A stretch of DNA of 20,158 nucleotides. Origin: JACIWG01 sp049969935 (GTDB taxonomy: Archaea; Thermoproteota; Nitrososphaeria; JACIWG01). The translations under genes and the position numbers were made by a program. The stretch is taken from positions 1 through 20,158 of the forward strand of contig JBMFNX010000028.1 of the NCBI GenBank assembly GCA_049969935.1, read 5' to 3'. Shown piece by piece: positions 15,802-20,158 of this stretch. The notes under the pieces are model-generated. The model worked only from the letters and a program-made list of their open reading frames with translations, was not told the origin of the DNA and ran no database searches. How positions within the stretch are numbered: position 1 is the stretch's first letter; every line of letters begins with the position of its first letter.

Positions 15802-15984
15802 ATAACCTTTCTTTTGAATACTACAGCAAAGCTGTCACCAATTTCTATAAAAGTAGATCCAACAACTTTAGTGTCTGGAAAATTAAACGATATAGAGATA
15901 CTTTTAACAAACACTGGCGACACAGCCATCAAAAGCCTTTCAGCGACCTTCCCATTTTTATCAAGTCAGGTTACAAAAACTTGA
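15802..15984 (+). pseudogene. Remnant of an extracellular beta-sandwich (COG1361/NEW3-like) protein
   Basis: Sixty codons without a start (a TAA precedes them at 15799) read KLSPISIKVDPTTLVSGK, then EILLTNTGDTAIKSL. This is typical of the CARDB/NEW3-like domains of archaeal S-layer-type proteins that often sit beside MacB-type exporters. The frame ends at TGA 15982, within the presumed target site of the adjacent IS-like element. A different frame across the same DNA (15783-16016) is open from just before the DedA stop but has no recognisable content. This is a broken gene, not a functional one. Confidence 0.6.
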
Positions 15985-15992
15985 CAAGAAAG

Positions 15993-16012
15993 CCTAGAGC
16001 TTTAGCTCTGGG
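15993..16012 (+). repeat. Left subterminal hairpin of the IS-like element
   Basis: CCTAGAGC and GCTCTGGG pair over eight positions (one G-T) around a TTTA loop. It is followed by GATGAATTG, a context I associate with ends of IS200/IS605 elements. Confidence 0.6.
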
Positions 16013-16061
16013 ATGAATTGTCGAAGTGTTTAAGTATGCGTTTAACGATAAAGTTTTGGGC

Positions 16062-16181
16062 GAGTCGTCCCGAATGTGGTTTGGATGTCCAAATGCTGGA
16101 ATAAGGCTCCGGACTGAATTTGACATTAGGCTCCAGCATAGAGAGATAGAACATAATCCCAAGTCCCTCATGGAGGGATAA
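16062..16181 (+). pseudogene. Possible TnpB zinc-ribbon remnant
   Basis: In one frame this stretch reads FGCPNAGIRLRTEFDI, then REIEHNPKSLMEG and a stop. This loosely matches the second half of a TnpB zinc ribbon (F-x-CPNCG, then RD-x-N-A-x-NI) with a Cys changed to Ala. After the stop the same frame continues as GGTALCRQPLNNERANAETN, which resembles read-through seen at TnpB 3' ends. There is too little sequence to be sure. Confidence 0.35.
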
Positions 16182-16198
16182 CGGGCTGGTGGCACAGC
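16093..16198 (+). ncRNA. Run of RNA hairpins, possible omega-RNA-like scaffold remnant
   Basis: Several inverted repeats follow one another: ATGCTGGA with TCCAGCAT (16093-16100 and 16132-16139), TCCCTC-ATG-GAGGGA and GGGCTG-GTGGCA-CAGCCC. With the terminal hairpin at 16283-16306 this is the kind of folded 3' RNA that TnpB proteins use as a guide scaffold. Whether it is transcribed is unknown. Confidence 0.35.
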
Positions 16199-16282
16199 CC
16201 TTTGCAGACAGCCGCTGAACAATGAGAGGGCGAACGCTGAAACGAATGTGCTCCTAAGCGTTGAAGTGGCTGTGTGCAAGAA

Positions 16283-16306
16283 TCTCCCTGGCTTCAGCCG
16301 AGGAGA
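16283..16306 (+). repeat. Right subterminal hairpin of the IS-like element
   Basis: TCTCCCTGGC and GCCGAGGAGA pair over ten positions with one mismatch and one G-T around a TTCA loop. GTCAA follows at 16309-16313 and is the probable right end of the element. Confidence 0.6.
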
Positions 16307-16314
16307 GCGTCAAT

Positions 16315-16506
16315 CCAGACGTTTTTCAAGTTAGAGGGGCTGGAATGCAGGGTGCGACAGCCTCCTTCTCCTACACGCCCATAATAACGTTAGATGTTTT
16401 TGGAATAGCTTTGATAACCACCGTTTCCGTAAGCGTGCTTTCAGGCCTTTATCCGGCTTGGAGGGCTTCAAAGATGGAACCAATAAAGGCATTAAGATAT
16501 GAATAA
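16315..16506 (+). pseudogene. C-terminal remnant of a FtsX/MacB-type ABC permease
   Basis: The frame reads YTPIITLDVFGIALITT, then SGLYPAWRASKMEPIKALRYE and a stop at 16504. SGLYPAWRAS-x(2)-P-x-x-ALRYE is the diagnostic end of FtsX/MacB-like permeases and follows the last membrane helix. The other three helices and the large external domain are missing, and the reading frame runs back only into the IS-like element. It lacks a start codon of its own and must be a relic. With the COG1361-like remnant it marks a lost ABC export locus. Confidence 0.8.
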
Positions 16507-16522
16507 AAAATTGGAGGTGGAG

Positions 16523-17197
16523 CTATTTTTCAAGCTTCTTATAGCAAAGCCACCAGTCGAAGCATTCAAGCTGTCCAGCCTTTGACCTTTCAATTCTTTC
16601 CTTGGCTGTCTTCACATCCTTTGGTGGGGGAACTATAACCTTGTCCCCTAAAAGCTCGTTATTTGGCCAGTTTGCAGGCATTGCTACATTATATTTATCG
16701 GACACCTGTAGAGCTTCAACAATCCTTAAAATTTCCTCCATGTTCCTGCCAAGTTCCTGTGGATAGTATAGGATAACTCTAACCTTCGCTTCAGGATCAA
16801 CTACAAAAACAGCTCTAACAGTGTTCGTACCCTTTCCAGGATGTATTAGACCAAGCTTCTTTGCAACTTCACCAGTGTCAGCGATGATTGGAAATTCTAT
16901 TTCGACACCAAGCTCCTCTTTTATCCATTCCTCCCATTTAATGTGTGAAAAGACTTGGTCAACGCTTAACCCGATCAGCTCACAATTCAAGGACCTGAAC
17001 ATGCCATACCTTTTTTGGAAGGCAACAAATTCTGTTGTACAGACTGGAGTAAAGTCGGCTGGATGGCTGAATAGGATGAACCATTTTCCCGCAAATGCCT
17101 TCGGAAGCTCAATTAAACCATGAGTCGTCTGAACCTTCATTTCTGGAAATGTGTCCCCTAAAAGCGGTATTCCGATTTCGGACAATTTTTTCACCAA
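16523..17197 (-). CDS. Archaeal-type peroxiredoxin (Prx6/AhpC-TSA family)
   Basis: A 224-residue thiol peroxidase that reduces hydrogen peroxide and organic hydroperoxides. The peroxidatic Cys is 53 in HPADFTPVCTTEF. Near the end LECFDWWLC carries Cys 212 and 218, matching the C-terminal pair of the Aeropyrum-type enzymes. The long C-terminal domain (about 160-224, with PPPKDVKTAKER) is typical of the archaeal Prx6 group, which forms decameric rings. The start is TTG 17197 or GTG 17194; both lie about 25 bases from a palindromic TATA box shared with the divergent Lrp gene, so the mRNA is probably leaderless. The adjacent regulator may control it in response to oxidation. Confidence 0.94.
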   Translation of the reverse strand: MVKKLSEIGIPLLGDTFPEMKVQTTHGLIELPKAFAGKWFILFSHPADFTPVCTTEFVAFQKRYGMFRSLNCELIGLSVDQVFSHIKWEEWIKEELGVEIEFPIIADTGEVAKKLGLIHPGKGTNTVRAVFVVDPEAKVRVILYYPQELGRNMEEILRIVEALQVSDKYNVAMPANWPNNELLGDKVIVPPPKDVKTAKERIERSKAGQLECFDWWLCYKKLEK

Positions 17198-17216
17198 ACA
17201 TGATATTGTGGTAAAA

Positions 17217-17226
17217 GTTTATAAAC
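17217..17226. promoter_or_regulatory. Palindromic TATA box shared by peroxiredoxin and Lrp genes
   Basis: GTTTATAAAC is a perfect palindrome lying about 24 bases before the peroxiredoxin start and about 26 bases before the Lrp ATG. One TATA box could therefore serve both directions, giving two leaderless transcripts. An imperfect repeat, TTGGTTCGAAACCCAA (17229-17244), on the Lrp side could be a regulator site. Confidence 0.5.
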
Positions 17227-17247
17227 ATTTGGTTCGAAACCCAAACC

Positions 17248-17664
17248 ATGGACGATTTAGACAAAATAATAATAGAGGAGCTACTGAAAAACGCTAGAAT
17301 ATCTAAATCAAATTTAGCAAGAAAACTTAACCTAACAGAGGCGGCCATAAGAAAAAGGCTGAGAAAGCTGGAGGCTTCAGGAATAATATTAGGGTATAGG
17401 ACAGTAATAGACTATCAGAAGGCTGAGTTGGTGGCGTCAATAACGGGTGTTGACGTGGAACCAGAGAAGCTTTGGAAAGCTATAGAAAAGCTAAAAGTCT
17501 TAGATGAAATTAAGACGATAATGCTAACAAGCGGGGATCATATGATTTTGGTTGAAATTGTTACAGATAAGATGGATAGATTAGAGGAAGTACATAGAAA
17601 AATTGAAGAATTGGAGGGTGTTATAAGAGTGTGTCCAGCAATATTAATTAAGGGTATCAAATAA
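17248..17664 (+). CDS. Lrp/AsnC-family transcriptional regulator
   Basis: A 138-residue regulator. An N-terminal winged HTH (residues about 1-55: LDKIIIEELLKNARIS, then LARKLNLTEAAIRKRLRKLE and GIILGY) is followed by a RAM-type ligand domain (about 65-138: ASITGVDVEP, then MLTSGDHMILVEIV). These proteins form dimers to octamers and respond to amino acids or other small effectors. It is divergent from the peroxiredoxin gene across only 50 bases and shares its TATA box, so autoregulation and control of the peroxidase are likely. The effector is not visible from sequence. ATG 17248 is well placed for a leaderless mRNA. Confidence 0.93.
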   Translation: MDDLDKIIIEELLKNARISKSNLARKLNLTEAAIRKRLRKLEASGIILGYRTVIDYQKAELVASITGVDVEPEKLWKAIEKLKVLDEIKTIMLTSGDHMILVEIVTDKMDRLEEVHRKIEELEGVIRVCPAILIKGIK

Positions 17665-17995
17665 TGTTAAACTTGGCAATGTTAAATTAGAACATTTAAT
17701 AGAAGATAAAATAAAAATATTTTTATCTTTTAATCAAAAAATTTGAATTATATTTAAATAAAAATTGTAACGGAATATTACTCTATGTTAGGGTGGAAGA
17801 TAGTAGTGGAATGTTGACTAGTGTACTTCCAACGTTTGTGATAAGGGCTTTTGGGCTTATACCAGAATCTATAGTAAATGGAAGCGAAATTAGTTTAAAA
17901 TTTATTGAAACAAACCATTTATAGCCAACATCCTCTAACTGCAATTTTGTTTAAAATTTAATTAAGATACTATTTCTTTATTTTTGCGGGGAATA
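17665..17995. other. Non-coding gap with inverted repeats and a gene fragment
   Basis: AT-rich DNA after the Lrp gene. AATGTT occurs at 17663 and 17678, with the inverse AACATT at 17691. An AAGATAAAA / TTTTATCTT hairpin with a T-rich arm follows (about 17703-17733) and could act as a terminator. A short open stretch without a clear start (17793-17924) is listed separately. The ribosome-binding site of the next gene (CGGGGA) lies at 17987-17992. Confidence 0.5.
17793..17924 (+). pseudogene. Possible gene fragment, beta-sandwich-like
   Basis: The frame from GTG 17793 encodes 43 residues ending in PESIVNGSEISLKFIETN and is open a little further upstream without a better start. The pattern (I/L)V-x-G followed by strand residues and TN resembles the remnant at 15802-15984. 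It may be a decayed piece of the same kind of extracellular protein. The evidence is weak. Confidence 0.3.
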
Positions 17996-18739
17996 ATGGA
18001 TTTAAGTCTCCTTGCTTCTTTAAAGCCTACAATAAAGATTTTTTATGATGAACCCTATTCAAAAGTTTGTGAATCAAACACTGTTAAGTTCATTCGTGAA
18101 GGAAACAAGGGGTACCTTGTCTTGGATAAAACGATATTTCATCCCCAAGGTGGGGGACAGCCGAGCGATGTCGGCCTTATCGTTGGAAAATTGGGTAAAA
18201 TGTATGTTAGAAAGGTTATGGAAAAGGGGAATGTTATAGTTCATTGGGGGAAGGTTGAGGGAAACTTTGTTGAAAACGAGACTGTTAAGTGTGAGTTGAG
18301 TTGGCCTGAGAGATTTTATAACATGAAAGCTCATACTGCCGGCCATATACTTGATTTTGCACTATTGAAGGTATACGGTGCACCTATTACCACGGTTTCA
18401 GCGAACCATGGGCCAAACTCTTTCATAGAATATGAGGGAAATTTTTCAAAAAACCTTGATGTAAACAAAATTGTTGAAGTAGCAAATAATATAGTGAGTG
18501 AAGGGAGGAATATTAAAGTATACTATGTTCAGAAGGATATGATTAATAGGTTTATTTTTAATGCACCAAACTTGGAAAGAGTACCTGATCTAGAAGTTTA
18601 CAGGATAGTGGAAATTGAAGATGTAAACGCTATGCCCTGTGGAGGAACACATGTTTCTAATACTAAAGAGGTTGGAAAAATTAAAATTGATAGAATAGAA
18701 GAAGGCATAGGCGTATTCAAAATATTCTATTCAGTTTAA
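17996..18739 (+). CDS. alaX: Alanyl-tRNA editing protein (AlaX)
   Basis: A 247-residue free-standing editing domain that hydrolyses Ser- or Gly-tRNA(Ala) formed in error by alanyl-tRNA synthetase. The four zinc ligands are visible: HTAGH (His 113 and 117) and CGGTH (Cys 215 and His 219). FHPQGGGQPSD (about 48-58) is the usual N-terminal glycine-rich motif of AlaX-M and AlaRS. The size fits the AlaX-M class. I place the start at ATG 17996 because CGGGGA lies five bases before it; an in-frame TTG 17984 would add four residues. It converges with the mscL gene. Confidence 0.94.
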   Translation: MDLSLLASLKPTIKIFYDEPYSKVCESNTVKFIREGNKGYLVLDKTIFHPQGGGQPSDVGLIVGKLGKMYVRKVMEKGNVIVHWGKVEGNFVENETVKCELSWPERFYNMKAHTAGHILDFALLKVYGAPITTVSANHGPNSFIEYEGNFSKNLDVNKIVEVANNIVSEGRNIKVYYVQKDMINRFIFNAPNLERVPDLEVYRIVEIEDVNAMPCGGTHVSNTKEVGKIKIDRIEEGIGVFKIFYSV

Positions 18740-18754
18740 AAAAAAGGATGGATA

Positions 18755-19198
18755 CTATTCTATACCCCACTTTTTAGTAACTTTAACTATTAGAAAGATA
18801 ACGAATGCGACAATAATGAAGGTTATTAGAGCAACTAGGAAGTCGCCGACACCGAAAAGTTGGCCTTTCCAGTCAGGGTCAAGAGGATTTCCCTGAGCAT
18901 CTAATGCTGTAGGCGGTACTGGAATCTTAAATGTGGCAAGGTTACCTATTCCAGGTAATAAGATTCCTATCAATGGCATAAGTAAGTCCTTAACTAGTGC
19001 TTGGACGAGGCCGCCTAAATATATGCCCATAATGAAGGCTACCGCCATCCCTAGAACCTTGTATTTGGATATAAAGTCCATAAATTCGTTCCAGAGACCC
19101 TTAGGAGGGGATGGGGGAGGTGGTGGGGGTTTTGGTTCAAGTAATGCTTTTATCTCCTTCAGCACCTGTAACACTTCATCATCACTTTTTCTAGACAT
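18755..19198 (-). CDS. mscL: Large-conductance mechanosensitive channel (MscL)
   Basis: A 147-residue membrane channel that opens under membrane tension to release solutes on osmotic downshock. It has two membrane helices (about 47-72 and 115-138), the first with the glycine-rich pore-lining pattern GMAVAFIMGIYLGGLVQALVKD. The N-terminus differs from the bacterial form: a charged helix (about 1-20) and a proline run (EPKPPPPPPSPPKG, about 21-34) precede the first helix. The periplasmic-side loop is long (about 85-113). A TATA-like stretch about 26 bases before ATG 19198 suggests a leaderless mRNA. The assignment rests on layout and first-helix pattern and is strong. Confidence 0.9.
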   Translation of the reverse strand: MSRKSDDEVLQVLKEIKALLEPKPPPPPPSPPKGLWNEFMDFISKYKVLGMAVAFIMGIYLGGLVQALVKDLLMPLIGILLPGIGNLATFKIPVPPTALDAQGNPLDPDWKGQLFGVGDFLVALITFIIVAFVIFLIVKVTKKWGIE

Positions 19199-19344
19199 AG
19201 ACGTTTATATTTATTCTATATTATTTAAACCTTTTGTGAGAAAACAATATTGAATTCAAGTTTTAAGAATTTCTTGCCAGAAAGATGTCAATAAAAGAAT
19301 ATATTAAGAACAATTTATTATTTTACTTTTACAGGTGAACCTCT

Positions 19345-20031
19345 GTGCGTGCCATCGGTTTAGATTTGTCAGGTTCCAGTAAAAGGGAAAGTGGATTATG
19401 CTTAATTCATGGGCTGAATGTTGAAACGTTCACCCTTTATTCTGATGAAGAAATCTTGGACAAGATTATTTCATTTGATGCAAGAGTAGTTGCAGTCGAT
19501 GCACCACTTACTTTACCTAAGGGTAGGAAAAGCTTAGGGAACAAGAGTGGACCGCACTTGAGAGAATGTGATAGAGAACTTTTACGTAGGAAGATAAGAT
19601 TTTTTCCTCTAACATTAGGGCCTATGAGAAAACTCACTGAACGTGGAATTAGATTAAAAGGAGTTCTTGAAGAGAAAGGTTTCGAGGTTATAGAAGTTTA
19701 TCCGGGAGGAGCCCAAGATGTATGGAAGTTTCCGAGGAAAGGCAAGGATTTGGAGGAATTGAGAAAGAGCCTTAAGAATGTTGGGCTTAAAGGGGAGTTT
19801 GAGAAAATGGGCCCTGATGAACTTGATGCTGTTACAGCAGCTTTAGTTGGAATAATATACTTGATAGGAGAATATGAGGAATATGGTGATAGAAGTGAAG
19901 GTACTATAATTATGCCAAAAAGTGGGTCGCTGGAGGCGTTAAAAAGATATTTTCAAAACCATTTTCCCGATAAAGGATCCAAGTTTTTGGACCCCTTATC
20001 GGGTGAGCCAAGAACCCAAGAAGGCACATAG
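19345..20031 (+). CDS. DUF429 family protein (predicted RNase H-like nuclease)
   Basis: A 228-residue protein of the DUF429 family. It has IGLDLSGSS (about 4-12) and VVAVDAPLTLP (about 48-58), two acidic strands as in RNase H/actin folds, then the CDRELLRRKIRFFP segment (about 74-87) and DELDAVTAALVG (about 158-169) with the third acidic site. The core usually ends near EGTIIMPK (about 185-192); the remaining 36 residues are an extra tail encoded over a strong hairpin. The start is GTG 19345 with AGGTGA at 19333-19338 as ribosome-binding site. Biochemical function in the family is unsettled; a nuclease role is a prediction. Confidence 0.88.
   Translation: MRAIGLDLSGSSKRESGLCLIHGLNVETFTLYSDEEILDKIISFDARVVAVDAPLTLPKGRKSLGNKSGPHLRECDRELLRRKIRFFPLTLGPMRKLTERGIRLKGVLEEKGFEVIEVYPGGAQDVWKFPRKGKDLEELRKSLKNVGLKGEFEKMGPDELDAVTAALVGIIYLIGEYEEYGDRSEGTIIMPKSGSLEALKRYFQNHFPDKGSKFLDPLSGEPRTQEGT
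19966..20003 (+). repeat. Long inverted repeat at the 3' end of the DUF429 gene
   Basis: CCCGATAAAGGATCCAA and TTGGACCCCTTATCGGG pair over 17 positions with two mismatches around a four-base loop. It lies inside the last coding segment, about 30 bases before the stop. It could be a structured 3' end, a terminator or a small mobile repeat. Confidence 0.5.
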
Positions 20032-20051
20032 AGCGCAAAAAATATGTATAT

Positions 20052-20150
20052 TTAAGTTTTACTAAATTTTTTACGGATGTTGTCACGATAATTTTTTACC
20101 TGTTGGTCTAATGTTTTTTGTTTATGGGTTTTGTCTTGTTTGATTTTTGC
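20052..20150 (-). other. Short open stretch near the right edge, no start
   Basis: On the minus strand 32 codons end in QQVKNYRDNIRKKFSKT, which looks protein-like. A TAA at 20151-20153 precedes it and no start codon is present. It could be a decayed gene end, or the end of a frameshifted gene lying to the right. Confidence 0.2.
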
Positions 20151-20158
20151 TTATGTCT

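Larger units (their letters stand above)
15986..16313 (+). mobile_element. Degenerate mini IS200/IS605-like (TnpB) element
   Basis: About 330 bases, visibly richer in G and C than the flanks, lie between two broken genes. The left part opens with the hairpin CCTAGAGC-TTTA-GCTCTGGG (15993-16012). The right part ends with TCTCCCTGGC-TTCA-GCCGAGGAGA (16283-16306) followed by GTCAA. Such subterminal hairpins and a TCAA-type right end are hallmarks of IS200/IS605 elements, and the preceding GTTGAAGTGGC-like sequence is what I associate with TnpB 3' ends. TTGAC (15981-15985) could be the insertion target. No transposase is encoded, so it would need help in trans. The exact edges are inferred. Confidence 0.65.

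Noticed and set aside
15783..16016. Open frame of 77 codons beginning just before the DedA stop
   Set aside because: Its composition is not protein-like, and a different frame in the same DNA matches a known domain type. Its end simply runs into the IS-like hairpin.
15971..16279. Minus-strand open frame of 102 codons across the IS-like island
   Set aside because: It is antisense to the hairpin-rich element and has no recognisable motif, so it is likely chance openness in GC-richer DNA.
1..20158. CRISPR arrays, rRNA and tRNA genes
   Set aside because: I found no regularly spaced repeats, no tRNA T-loop/cloverleaf pattern and no rRNA-like segment. A covariance search would be needed to exclude small RNAs fully.

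Overview
The window looks archaeal. It is AT-rich and uses many TTG and GTG starts. TATA-like boxes lie 24-27 bases before start codons, which suggests many leaderless mRNAs. The gene set also fits: a family 4 uracil-DNA glycosylase, AlaX, an archaeal-type peroxiredoxin, Lrp/AsnC, a free-standing ParB/SerK-like protein and a ThiI without rhodanese domain. A TACK-type (Thermoproteota-like), possibly thermophilic, uncultured lineage is plausible but cannot be fixed from this sequence.

Layout. 1-478 holds no gene I can support. 479-6181 appears to be a co-regulated block: a ParB/SerK-like protein, a copper set (HMA chaperone, Cu+ P-type ATPase with an N-terminal YHS domain, stand-alone YHS protein with a His/Cys tail) and a sulfur-transfer pair (ThiF/MoeB-like E1 enzyme and ThiI). 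Four copies of one inverted repeat, core TAACA-N-TGTTA and at best CTATAACATTGTTATAG, sit at the starts of exactly these transcription units. This is the most interesting signal in the window, because it links copper efflux, serine/cysteine supply and thiol transfer under one unseen regulator. The thiI gene carries an apparent one-base frameshift in a six-A run; its missing N-terminus is readable just upstream.

6211-8984 (minus strand) is a sugar-acid stretch: mannonate dehydratase, an unrecognised HTH protein and a D-2-hydroxyacid dehydrogenase. 9083-9412 encodes a small acylphosphatase-like protein that lacks the expected catalytic residues. 9444-11218 is a drug/lipid-type ABC exporter (ATPase plus permease, translationally coupled). 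11311-15786 carries a GT4 glycosyltransferase, a PAP2 phosphatase, a family 4 UDG, a ferritin-like/VIT iron protein and a DedA membrane protein.

15802-16506 is a scar. A remnant of an extracellular beta-sandwich (COG1361/NEW3-like) protein is followed by about 330 bases of structured, GC-richer sequence with the look of a shrunken IS200/IS605 (TnpB) element. The C-terminal tail of a FtsX/MacB-type permease follows.

16523-17664 is a divergent peroxiredoxin-Lrp pair sharing one palindromic TATA box. 17665-17995 is non-coding apart from a possible second beta-sandwich remnant. The window ends with AlaX, an MscL channel with a proline-rich linker and a DUF429 protein.
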